From JAUZOB01 sp963692465 (GTDB lineage: Bacteria > Bacteroidota > Bacteroidia > Bacteroidales > Prolixibacteraceae): a stretch of DNA of 64,000 nucleotides. The translations under genes and the position numbers were made by a program. The stretch is from positions 1,240,001-1,304,000 of the forward strand of contig OY829943.1 in NCBI GenBank assembly GCA_963692465.1, read 5' to 3'. Shown piece by piece: positions 26,949-34,954 of the stretch; within the stretch, counting starts at the first letter, position 1, and the number at the start of each line of letters is the position of its first letter. The notes under the pieces were generated by a model. That model had not been told where the DNA came from. It ran no database searches and saw nothing but the letters and a program-made list of their open reading frames with translations.

Positions 26949-27830
26949 ATGGATAAATTCAGTTACCATCTGCTTCGTTTTCTAACACTTCTCATGCACA
27001 TGTTTCCGCTGAGAGCTCACTATATCGTATCTGATTTTTTATGTATCATCGTAAAAGACATCGTTGGCTACCGAAAGAAAATAGTTTACAAAAACCTTCG
27101 CAATTCTTTTCCCAACAAAAGTAAAAAGGAAATACAGCATATTGCCTCCGCATTTTACAAACATTTCTGTGATCAGATAATTGAGATGCTTTATTTCAGT
27201 CACATCTCGGAAAAAGAAGTCAATCGACGTATTTCATGGTCCGGAGCCGAAATAATACAAGACGCACTCAAAGAAAACCGATCAGTAATCGTTATGTTAG
27301 GGCACTATGGAAACTGGGAATGGCTCCCTAGCTTTGCGATCCAGACAGAACAGACTTTTTATATGCTTTATAAGCCGCTCCATCCAAAAGGCATGGATCT
27401 TTTCATAAAAAAAATGAGGGAACGCTTTGGGGCCACCACTCTTCCCAAAGATCATGCATTCCGGACCATCATCGGTGAATTCATTCATAAGAAATCTTCT
27501 TTTAGCGGTTTTATAGCCGATCAAATTCCTAAAATTGATGATATTCAACACTGGATCCCGTTTTTAAACCAAACCACAGGAGTTTTCCTCGGGGCTGAAA
27601 AAATCGGGCGAAAAATAAATGCCCGTATTGTTTTTGCCACGATGCAGAAGATACGCCGCGGATATTATCACTGCGATATACGTCTGATTGATGATCAACC
27701 AGCTTCCTCTCCGGAGTACTCCGTAACCGAGAAATTTTTCGCTCTGCTCGAAGAGCAAATCGTTAAAGATCCTGCAATATGGCTTTGGTCGCACAACCGA
27801 TGGAAACATCAGCCACCGGTTAATGCCTGA
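26949..27830 (+). CDS. Lysophospholipid acyltransferase-family protein (LpxL/HtrB-like)
   Basis: 293 residues from ATG at 26949 (a TTG two codons earlier is less likely). It has an N-terminal hydrophobic anchor (LLRFLTLLMHMFPL), the catalytic HX4-D/E-like box LGHYGNWEWLPSFA, and the downstream GFIADQIPK and WLWSHNRWKHQP motifs of lipid A late acyltransferases. The probable role is secondary acylation of lipid A at the inner membrane. It is sandwiched between a phosphatase and a glycosyltransferase. Confidence 0.9.
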   Translation: MDKFSYHLLRFLTLLMHMFPLRAHYIVSDFLCIIVKDIVGYRKKIVYKNLRNSFPNKSKKEIQHIASAFYKHFCDQIIEMLYFSHISEKEVNRRISWSGAEIIQDALKENRSVIVMLGHYGNWEWLPSFAIQTEQTFYMLYKPLHPKGMDLFIKKMRERFGATTLPKDHAFRTIIGEFIHKKSSFSGFIADQIPKIDDIQHWIPFLNQTTGVFLGAEKIGRKINARIVFATMQKIRRGYYHCDIRLIDDQPASSPEYSVTEKFFALLEEQIVKDPAIWLWSHNRWKHQPPVNA

Positions 27831-27893
27831 ATCATCACTTGATATCTGAAACTTTACAGTCAATAAAACATCAACAAGTCACAATTGATCAGG

Positions 27894-28931
27894 ATGAAAA
27901 AAGTCGCCGTTGTCATTTTAAACTGGAATGGGATCAAGCATCTAAAAACCTTCCTCCCATCAGTCACTCAATACTCGCAGGGAGAAGGGGTTGAAATTAT
28001 TATTGCCGACAATGGTTCGACCGATGATTCAGTCGATTTTATTCAAAAAACTTACCCAAAAATCAAGATACTGAGGTTCGAAAAGAACTATGGCTTTGCA
28101 GAAGGCTACAACCGGGCCCTGGCACAAATTGACGCGGAATACTATCTCTTACTAAATTCCGACGTTGAGGTTACCTCCCACTGGATCGATCCAATGGTCG
28201 AACTTCTGGAACAACATTCTGAAGTTGCAGCCTGTCAACCCAAAATCCGCTCTTATCAAAACCGTAATTCTTTTGAATATGCCGGAGCAGCCGGTGGGTA
28301 TCTCGACCGGTATGGCTATCCTTTTTGTCGCGGGCGCATTCTGGATCACCTCGAGCAAGACCACGGACAATATGATCAGGAAACAGAAATTTTCTGGGCC
28401 ACGGGGGCCTGTCTGCTAATCAGAGCCTCTCTATTTAAAAAATTCGGCGGATTTGATCCGGACTTTATGGCTCACATGGAAGAAATTGATCTTTGCTGGA
28501 GAATCAAAAATCAGGGATATAAAATCCGGTACACTTCCCAAAGCGTAGTGTATCATCTTGGAGGAGGAAGTCTCCCTTACGATAGTCCCCGGAAAGTTTT
28601 CCTCAACTTTCGGAACAACCTGATGATGCTCTACAAGAACCTTCCGACCGGGCAACATTCCCGCATTCTTTTTCTGCGAATGATTCTGGATGGAATAGCA
28701 GCGATTGTTTTCCTCTTTCACCACCAGGGAGGCTATTTTAACGCTGTTTTACGGGCACATTATTCTTTCTATAGTCAATTACCCAACTTAAGAAATAAGC
28801 GGCGTATTCTTGAGAAAAACAGGACCGTCCGATTCCATTCGGAACAAATTCACATCAGCATTATTTTTGCTTACTATCTGCATCATTACAAAACCTTCAC
28901 AGAAATTATTGAACGGCAAAACAGAAAATAA
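27894..28931 (+). CDS. Family 2 glycosyltransferase
   Basis: 345 residues from ATG at 27894. GT-A fold: VVILNWNGIKHLKTFLPS, IIADNGSTDDSVDF, LLLNSDVEVTSHW (DxD-like), then TGACLLIRASLFKKFGGFDP, EEIDLCWRIKNQGY and VYHLGGGSL, the pattern of rhamnosyl/WbbL-type transferases. The C-terminal 100 residues are basic with a hydrophobic stretch suggesting membrane association. The sugar is unknown; cell-surface glycan synthesis is likely. 64 bases follow the acyltransferase. Confidence 0.92.
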   Translation: MKKVAVVILNWNGIKHLKTFLPSVTQYSQGEGVEIIIADNGSTDDSVDFIQKTYPKIKILRFEKNYGFAEGYNRALAQIDAEYYLLLNSDVEVTSHWIDPMVELLEQHSEVAACQPKIRSYQNRNSFEYAGAAGGYLDRYGYPFCRGRILDHLEQDHGQYDQETEIFWATGACLLIRASLFKKFGGFDPDFMAHMEEIDLCWRIKNQGYKIRYTSQSVVYHLGGGSLPYDSPRKVFLNFRNNLMMLYKNLPTGQHSRILFLRMILDGIAAIVFLFHHQGGYFNAVLRAHYSFYSQLPNLRNKRRILEKNRTVRFHSEQIHISIIFAYYLHHYKTFTEIIERQNRK

Positions 28932-29376
28932 TCCATTAAACCGATAAAACAATCGACTGCTTTAAATCTGTATTCCCAAACCAATCATTCCTCTTATACA
29001 AATTAACAACCCGCACTTTCGGCATCATAAGCCAATCTTAGTAAAGCGCCGTATCCTTATTTCAGTTAAGACACTCAATAGTGTATAATTATTTTAGGAT
29101 AGGTCTAACTATGGGACTACTATCATTCTGCTGACCAGACCACCGGGAGTCCAGAGCAGATTCCAAGGTGCTCAGCACCAACAGACCACCTTTGAACCAC
29201 CCGCGATCCCCCTATGAAAACGGCTAAAAAAGCACAGCAGCACCCACGTTGTAAGCATTTTACACCCACGAACCATTATAAAATCGGACAGGAGGAGAAT
29301 AAGATAGGTTTTTCTTCTATTCTCATTTTTCCGACCTACCACTCCACCGAATTAGTAATCATGTTCTTCACATCAT
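28932..29376. ncRNA. Gene-free region with stem-forming, GC-rich core; possible structured RNA
   Basis: No credible reading frame across about 445 bases. Between 29125 and 29220 the sequence is clearly more GC-rich than its flanks and holds several self-complementary blocks: CTGCT..AGCAG (29131-29157), GGTGCT/AGCACC (29168-29180), and CAAGGTG paired with CACCTTTG. Near 29296-29330 a GAGAATA..TATTCTC hairpin is followed by a T tract. This looks like a non-coding RNA with its terminator on the plus strand, but I recognise no known family (not tmRNA, RNase P or SRP motifs). Strand and ends are uncertain. Confidence 0.3.
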
Positions 29377-29412
29377 AAAAAAAGGGAGACTCCCGAAGAA
29401 ATCTCCCTTTTA
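29377..29412 (-). terminator. Terminator of the Hsp20 gene
   Basis: On the minus strand AAAAGGGAGA..TCTCCCTTTT is a perfect stem followed by seven T, 16 bases past the Hsp20 stop codon. Confidence 0.9.
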
Positions 29413-29427
29413 ACTACAAACCTTCAA

Positions 29428-29856
29428 TTACTCAATATCAATCTGTTTTGTTACTGGTTGAGCTTCTGCCTTTTTGGGCAAAACAACGGACAAAATACCG
29501 TTTTTGTGCTCAGCAGAGATTTTACCAGTATCAATATTTTCAGGCAAGCTGAAAGAACGACTAAAGCCGTTATAACAGAACTCACGTTTCAGATAATTTT
29601 TCTTTTTATCCTCTTTTTCGCATTTCTTTTCAGAAGAAATGGTAAGAACGTTGTCTTTCAAATCAACTTTAAAATCCGCCTTATCTAAACCGGGAGCCGC
29701 AACTGAAATCTGATAATCATTATCATTTTCAACAACGTTTACAGACGGAGCCGAACTCCAGTCTCCTTCAGTTAAGAAGTCGTTCAGGAAATTGTTTCCA
29801 AAGAATTCTTCAAACAAACCTGGTAAATTTCTGTGTTCTCTAACTAATGGTAGCAT
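29428..29856 (-). CDS. Hsp20 / alpha-crystallin small heat-shock protein
   Basis: 142 residues. The alpha-crystallin domain spans about 35-130 (PSVNVVENDNDYQISVAAPG, REFCYNGFSRSFSLPENID, and the NGILSVVLPKK edge motif), with a short N-terminal arm. It is an ATP-independent holdase. AGGAGG lies 8 bases before the ATG, an unusually strong ribosome-binding site for this genome, consistent with high stress-induced expression. It has its own terminator and is monocistronic. Confidence 0.96.
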   Translation of the reverse strand: MLPLVREHRNLPGLFEEFFGNNFLNDFLTEGDWSSAPSVNVVENDNDYQISVAAPGLDKADFKVDLKDNVLTISSEKKCEKEDKKKNYLKREFCYNGFSRSFSLPENIDTGKISAEHKNGILSVVLPKKAEAQPVTKQIDIE

Positions 29857-30017
29857 AATTAAATCCTCCTATTTTTAAATTGTTTATTTTCAAATTTCAC
29901 TTTGAGAATTACAAAGGGCGTACCAAGAGGTTAACTATGTCATTTTTACATAGTTACACATAAAAACACAGACAATATTTCAGTAAACGGAAGGAAAATA
30001 ATGCCAAAATGGCTTCT

Positions 30018-30227
30018 TTATTCATTTCCCGAGTCATCCATCTCCTTAAAGACTTTTTCGACATCCTGCTCTGTTTGATACAGTCGGTCCTTGCATATTT
30101 TGAGAAGGAAAGAGATCCGCTTTACTTTTTCCGAAAGATCATCCACATCCAATTCTTCGTTTTCAATTTTTTCAAGAAGCATTTCTATTTCCCCGATTGC
30201 ATCTTTGTACATAATTTTTTTTGGCAT
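30018..30227 (-). CDS. xseB: Exodeoxyribonuclease VII small subunit
   Basis: 69 residues, mostly helical, with the XseB pattern of MYKDAIGEIEMLLEKIENEE, an LDVDDLSEKVKRI segment and a C-terminal helix (CKDRLYQTEQDVEKVF). It forms the small-subunit arm of Exo VII, which degrades single-stranded DNA. It is 23 bases downstream of xseA and surely cotranscribed. Confidence 0.9.
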   Translation of the reverse strand: MPKKIMYKDAIGEIEMLLEKIENEELDVDDLSEKVKRISFLLKICKDRLYQTEQDVEKVFKEMDDSGNE

Positions 30228-30250
30228 GAGCTATAAAGTTGAATGATTAG

Positions 30251-31660
30251 TTATAGAGATTTTTTTTGTTTTTTCAGTTTTTCAACCACACTAATGATCT
30301 CTCCCGAAGAGAGAATCGTCCGAATTGACGTTCCGGACTCCACCTGATCGGAATTTTTAATAGCCTTCCCGTTTTGTACCGTAATGGAATACCCGCGGCG
30401 AAGAACATTCACAGGAGAAACCAGTCGATTGGCCTTTTCTAAATTATGCAACTTGAGCATCTCTCCATTCAAAAGACTACGGTAAGCTGTTTTTAATCGT
30501 ATCCGATCCACCTGAAGCCGATTTTTTGCTTGCAACAGCACCATCCCAGTCTGTTGATTCAACTGGTTACTCTTTTGCTGTAACAAATTTTTATGTCCGG
30601 CAAGTAACGCTGAAACCAGGCTAACACAACGAGATTGATTGATCTCCAGTTGATGCTGTCGGGATTGAAGCATCCTTGCAACCATTGGTCTCAGACCAGC
30701 TACAATACGACTATTTCGCATTCGCTCAAAAGAGAGGCGGGACTGAACGGTTTTCGTAAACCGCTGCTGGGACTCATCAATTCTTCGGAGAAAAGACAAA
30801 GATCGACCAATAAGGAATTCAGCAGCAGCTGTAGGTGTTTTTACCCGAACATTGGCGACTAAATCAGCAACCGACTCATCCCGCTCATGACCAATTCCCG
30901 TAATGACCGGAATAGGTAATTGAGTGATATAGTAAGCCAGTTCATAACTGTCGAAACAGCCCAAGTCGGTCGTTGCCCCACCCCCACGAATTAATACCAA
31001 CACATCAAAGAATCCATCAAAAGAATAGACCTGATCCATTGCAGTCCGGATGGATTGTTCTGCATTTTCACCTTGCATGACGGCCGGGAAAAGCCGGAGA
31101 GTATATTGGAATCCGTATTCATTTTTTTCAAGCTGATCGACAAAATCGCCCAACCCTGCAGCCGTCGGAGAAGAAATCACAGCGATATTCCGAGGAGCCA
31201 GGGACATGGAGAGCTCCCGGTTCATTTCAAAAACACCTTCTTTTTTAAGCCGGGAAATCGTTTCAGCCCGTTTGCGGGATAAATCACCTATCGTATAAGT
31301 TGGATCAATATCCCGAATATTTAAGCTAAATCCATAGACCTCATGAAACTCAACCGAGGCCTGTACCAGTACTTTAATGCCCGCCGAAAGAGGGCGTCCG
31401 GTTACCGATTCAAAATAGGGCTTAAGCATCCGCCACAAAGAAGCCCAGATCGTAGCACGCGCACGGGCAGTAACCCGGTCGGTCTGTTCATCCTTCTCAA
31501 TCAATTCCAGATAGCAATGCCCGGTTTGATTTTGCTTCTGTTCGGCAATTTCAGCAACAACCCATATTGTATCAGGGAAAGCATCCTGAAGCGCATTGCG
31601 AACCATCAGGTTTAATTCAGATAAAGTGATCTTTGATTCAGGCATGATCGCTAAAGACAT
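30251..31660 (-). CDS. xseA: Exodeoxyribonuclease VII large subunit
   Basis: 469 residues: N-terminal OB fold (ITLSELNLMVRNALQDAFPD, GHCYLELIEKD), catalytic region IAVISSPTAAGLGDFVDQL, LIRGGGATTDLGCFDSYELA and PVITGIGHERDESVADLVANVRVKTPTAAAE blocks, and a long coiled-coil arm (about 290-420). The ATG directly abuts the stop codon of the upstream transporter (TAAATG), so translation is probably coupled. A second ATG six codons in is the alternative start. Confidence 0.95.
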   Translation of the reverse strand: MSLAIMPESKITLSELNLMVRNALQDAFPDTIWVVAEIAEQKQNQTGHCYLELIEKDEQTDRVTARARATIWASLWRMLKPYFESVTGRPLSAGIKVLVQASVEFHEVYGFSLNIRDIDPTYTIGDLSRKRAETISRLKKEGVFEMNRELSMSLAPRNIAVISSPTAAGLGDFVDQLEKNEYGFQYTLRLFPAVMQGENAEQSIRTAMDQVYSFDGFFDVLVLIRGGGATTDLGCFDSYELAYYITQLPIPVITGIGHERDESVADLVANVRVKTPTAAAEFLIGRSLSFLRRIDESQQRFTKTVQSRLSFERMRNSRIVAGLRPMVARMLQSRQHQLEINQSRCVSLVSALLAGHKNLLQQKSNQLNQQTGMVLLQAKNRLQVDRIRLKTAYRSLLNGEMLKLHNLEKANRLVSPVNVLRRGYSITVQNGKAIKNSDQVESGTSIRTILSSGEIISVVEKLKKQKKSL

Positions 31661-32962
31661 TTATTTAAACGCTATAATTTGAGGGTTCCAACCCCACACT
31701 AATAAGAGGACCAGAAAACCAACAAAGAAAGCTACCGGCACATGCCAACCTTTGCCAATCCAACGATAAATAGACTGAGCCTCTTTGAAATGCCCCGATA
31801 TAGCAACGCCAGCCGAAGATCCGAACCAGATCATAGAACCACCGCAACCAACCGCATAGGCCAAAACCCCCCAATCGTATCCTCCCTGTTGCAAGGCCAG
31901 TTTGGTCAGCGGAATATTATCAAATACCGAGGATATAATTCCCAGTCCCAATGCTGAACGCCAAGAGGCAACAGGCAGATCTTCAACAGGCATCAGCGAT
32001 GCCATAACAACCAACGAAAGCAAAAAGATTGTTCCAGAAACCGCATTGCGGGCTTCCCTCCAGGGTGTTCTTTTCCAGATTCCACAACACAGTATGGCAA
32101 TCCATAATCCGATTGCCGGGAAATCGAAAAAGATGCTGGAGGTAACGGTCAAGACCAATATTATACTTACAATCAACAACATCGGATGATTAACCGGATA
32201 AACATGACTCCGGTCGTTGCCAACCGGCTGGTATTTTAACTGCTGAATCGAGGCAAAAGTTGCAAAAAACAAAAAACAGGTCAAAGCACCAACGTAAGCA
32301 TGAAGAACCAATGTCGGATGGACACCTTCTATCCACATCATCGTAGTCGTGGTATCGCCCAGCACACTTCCTGCACCTCCGGCATTACTGGCCGCAACAA
32401 TGGCAACAAGATAGCCCACGTGAATACGTCCGTTAAAGACCACCGCTGCAATAGCTCCTCCAATTAATGCAGCAGCAATATTGTCAAGAAAGGCAGAAAG
32501 TACGAAAATCATAAATAATAAAACAAACGGCCCCCCCCAACCGGAAGGTAGAAACCGGGAAAGGGAATGGGGAAGTTCTGATTTCTGAAAATATTTTGCA
32601 AGAATCGGGAAGCCCAATAACAATCCGGCAATATTGAGCACAACAGACCACTCTCCACTTCGCTGGTCTTTATGTAATATTTGTTGGATCAGGGAATGAT
32701 TTCCAAAGAAATGTTCGCCCCATGGGTAAGAACCGTCAAAAAGTAATTTAGAAACAACGACCAGAAATAAACCGGCTAACGCAATTTTCAGGGTATATCG
32801 ATGGAAGAGTGTTATTCCCAGCAGTGTTAATCCGAATAAAATAAATTCAATCCGGGTGCCTCCTAAAAGAGTGAGTCCGCCCCCCGTCGAGGCCAAAAGG
32901 CCGAGTGGAGTTAAGAGCATAAAAAACAAAAAACTTCCAATAAATGGTTTATTCAACTTCAT
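31661..32962 (-). CDS. Citrate/NhaD-superfamily ion transporter
   Basis: 433 residues from ATG at 32962 (GTG one codon earlier is in frame). About 11-12 hydrophobic segments are visible. Ion-transporter-superfamily signatures are SAFLDNIAAALIGGAIA, ASNAGGAGSVLGDTTTTMMW and the pseudo-symmetric SSVFDNIPLTKLAL near the C-terminus. This arrangement occurs in NhaD Na+/H+ antiporters and citrate/arsenite permeases; the substrate is not determined. An uninterrupted run of eight G on the coding strand encodes Trp-Gly-Gly near 32530. The gene abuts xseA. Confidence 0.82.
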   Translation of the reverse strand: MKLNKPFIGSFLFFMLLTPLGLLASTGGGLTLLGGTRIEFILFGLTLLGITLFHRYTLKIALAGLFLVVVSKLLFDGSYPWGEHFFGNHSLIQQILHKDQRSGEWSVVLNIAGLLLGFPILAKYFQKSELPHSLSRFLPSGWGGPFVLLFMIFVLSAFLDNIAAALIGGAIAAVVFNGRIHVGYLVAIVAASNAGGAGSVLGDTTTTMMWIEGVHPTLVLHAYVGALTCFLFFATFASIQQLKYQPVGNDRSHVYPVNHPMLLIVSIILVLTVTSSIFFDFPAIGLWIAILCCGIWKRTPWREARNAVSGTIFLLSLVVMASLMPVEDLPVASWRSALGLGIISSVFDNIPLTKLALQQGGYDWGVLAYAVGCGGSMIWFGSSAGVAISGHFKEAQSIYRWIGKGWHVPVAFFVGFLVLLLVWGWNPQIIAFK

Positions 32963-33133
32963 CACTTACAACAATCATTTCAATTTTTCATTCACAAGAT
33001 ACGACTTGTTTTTTATTGTATAAAATGCCATGATGAAATACAGACAAGGTCTGGCGTGATTTTCATCACAACCTTATCGGAGAAAAAATAATATTTGAAA
33101 GAGACAAAATAGGGTAACCAGCAGAAGAATGAA

Positions 33134-33658
33134 TTACAAAAATAGTTGGAAAAAGGCTACATCTTCCCAACCATCTTTCGATTGCTGCCACTCCTTTTTA
33201 ACTCCTGACCGAACATATCCGACCGTTTCAAACAAACGAATACTGGCAGAATTGTTAATGCCCACGTCAGCAAAAAGCTGATGAAGATGAAGGTAATTTT
33301 TACAATAAGAAGCAACAGCCTTCAGGGCATCGGTTGCATATCCCTGTTTCCGGTCTTCCTCTGAATAGATCAGAATACCCACCCCAGCTCTGGCATGAAC
33401 CGGTTCAAAATCAAAAAGATCAACACACCCAATAGCTTTCCCTTCGCAAGTTTGAATAATTAATCGCAGTTGTTTGGTTTCATAAATATCACTATGGGCA
33501 GACTGAATAAACTCATTGAGGACAAAGCGCGAAAACGGCACAACGGTGCTACTGATTTTCCATACAGCCGGATCATTTTCCCACCGATACAGGAGATCGA
33601 CATCTGTAGGTTCAAGAGCCCGAAGGGCAACGGCTCCACAGCCAAGGTTATTCTCCAT
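33134..33658 (-). CDS. GNAT-family N-acetyltransferase (RimJ/RimL-like)
   Basis: 174 residues with the acetyl-CoA fold: N-terminal VALRALEPTDVDLLYRWEND, the central LIIQTCEGKAIGCVDLFDFE strand pair, the pyrophosphate loop EEDRKQGYATDALKAV and the closing NNSASIRLFETVGYVRSGV. Relatives acetylate protein N-termini, amino sugars or antibiotics; this has an SpeG/RimL-like look without specificity clues. It is 52 bases downstream of the HAD gene on the same strand. Confidence 0.9.
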   Translation of the reverse strand: MENNLGCGAVALRALEPTDVDLLYRWENDPAVWKISSTVVPFSRFVLNEFIQSAHSDIYETKQLRLIIQTCEGKAIGCVDLFDFEPVHARAGVGILIYSEEDRKQGYATDALKAVASYCKNYLHLHQLFADVGINNSASIRLFETVGYVRSGVKKEWQQSKDGWEDVAFFQLFL

Positions 33659-33710
33659 CAGTGCATAATTTTGTTTTCGAAATCAAGCTACTAAGAATTA
33701 GCGAACAACA

Positions 33711-34109
33711 TTAGTTCCCCATGACTTTCTGCCAAAAGGACTTACCGGACTTCCGATCATTATCCGAATGATGATCGGGACTAATCTGCTGATAAATTTC
33801 GCCCCAATCGGGAATTCCCCCAAGGTTACAGTCATCAATATAAATATCAGCCTGTATCTTTCGGCTTAAAGATCCATCCAGAACCTCTTCCGGAAAATTC
33901 TTATTAACCGCGTAAAATTCAAATCCATTTTTCCGACAAAACTCTACAGCCTCATCAAGTTCTTTCCCTGCACGATAAGTCCACAAAATAATCATGTGTC
34001 CTTTAGCCTGTAACATTTTCAATGTTTGGAATGCGAACGGCCTCTCTTTGCCCACTGCGGGATATTTACTTTCAACAATCGTTCCATCAAAATCAACAGC
34101 AATTCTCAT
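33711..34109 (-). CDS. Small HAD-superfamily hydrolase (BT0820-like)
   Basis: 132 residues. The nucleophile motif is VDFDGTIVESKYP (the DxD-type DFDGT), followed by the minimal HAD core with no cap domain: ILWTYRAGKELDEAVEFC and the second acidic motif DIYIDDCNLGG. The same compact architecture is annotated in Bacteroides as BT0820-type hydrolase. Substrate unknown. It is 31 bases downstream of recR. Confidence 0.87.
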   Translation of the reverse strand: MRIAVDFDGTIVESKYPAVGKERPFAFQTLKMLQAKGHMIILWTYRAGKELDEAVEFCRKNGFEFYAVNKNFPEEVLDGSLSRKIQADIYIDDCNLGGIPDWGEIYQQISPDHHSDNDRKSGKSFWQKVMGN

Positions 34110-34140
34110 ATCAAAATTTTTAATTCAAATCGACAAAAAA

Positions 34141-34770
34141 TCAACGATGCAAAACGGAATCCTCAAAATCCATCCGGTTAACAATTGACCTTCCCAACGT
34201 TATTTCGTCGGTATATTCCAGTTCATCACCAATAGAGACTCCTCTTGCCAGAGTTGTTATCCGAACATTATAATCCTTCAACTTCTTGTAAATATAATAA
34301 TTAGTTGTATCCCCTTCCATCGTGGTACTGAGTGCAAGAATAATCTCAGTCACTGTTCCTTGTTCTACCCGACTGATTAACGAAGATATCTCCAGATTTG
34401 AAGGTGCAATACCATCCATCGGCGAAATTATTCCACCCAACACATGGTACAATCCATTAAATTGTTGGGTATTTTCAACGGACATAACATCCCGGATATT
34501 TTCAACGACACAGACGACCGAATTATCGCGTGAAGGATTTGAACAGATTGAACAAACCTCGCTGTCGGAGATGTTACGACAAACTTTGCAATACTTCACA
34601 TCATTTCGCAGATCAATAAGGGCGCTTCCAAACCGATTGACATCTTCTTTCCGTTGTTTTAAAAGATACAAAACCAACCGGAGAGAGGTCTTTCGCCCTA
34701 TTCCCGGCAACTTGGCAAACTCATCAACCGCCCTTTCCAAAAGTTTCGAAGGAAACTGATCTACATACAT
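34141..34770 (-). CDS. recR: Recombination mediator protein RecR
   Basis: 209 residues. Helix-hairpin-helix at the N-terminus (DEFAKLPGIGRKTSLRLVLYLL), C4 zinc finger (CKVCRNISDSEVCSICSNPSRD region), Toprim domain (VVCVVENIRDVMSVENT, YHVLGGIISPMDGI, LALSTTMEGDTTNYYI), and the terminal LARGVSIGDELEYTDEITLG. With RecO it loads RecA at gaps. Confidence 0.97.
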   Translation of the reverse strand: MYVDQFPSKLLERAVDEFAKLPGIGRKTSLRLVLYLLKQRKEDVNRFGSALIDLRNDVKYCKVCRNISDSEVCSICSNPSRDNSVVCVVENIRDVMSVENTQQFNGLYHVLGGIISPMDGIAPSNLEISSLISRVEQGTVTEIILALSTTMEGDTTNYYIYKKLKDYNVRITTLARGVSIGDELEYTDEITLGRSIVNRMDFEDSVLHR

Positions 34771-34892
34771 AAACTAAGTTCTAAAAAGACATTACAAATG
34801 TAAGCGAAACAAGAATATCCTTGTTTTAAAAACAATAAAAAGAACACCAGAGAATCTTTTTTTAAAGAAAACAGATCGTCCAACCTCCAAAT

Positions 34893-34925
34893 AAAAAAAG
34901 GGGAACTGATTGATTTCAGTCCCCC
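34893..34925 (-). terminator. Terminator of dnaK
   Basis: On the minus strand GGGGACTGA..TCAGTTCCCC forms a stem with one bulge, followed by seven T, about 30 bases past the dnaK stop. Confidence 0.85.
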
Positions 34926-34954
34926 GATTCAATAATATTTTGGGTGGTAAAAAA

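Noticed and set aside
28932..29376. tmRNA, RNase P RNA or SRP RNA in the gene-free region
   Set aside because: None of their hallmark sequences (tRNA-like ends, GAGGAAAGTCC-type core, GGAAGGAAGCAGCC-like loop) were found on either strand.
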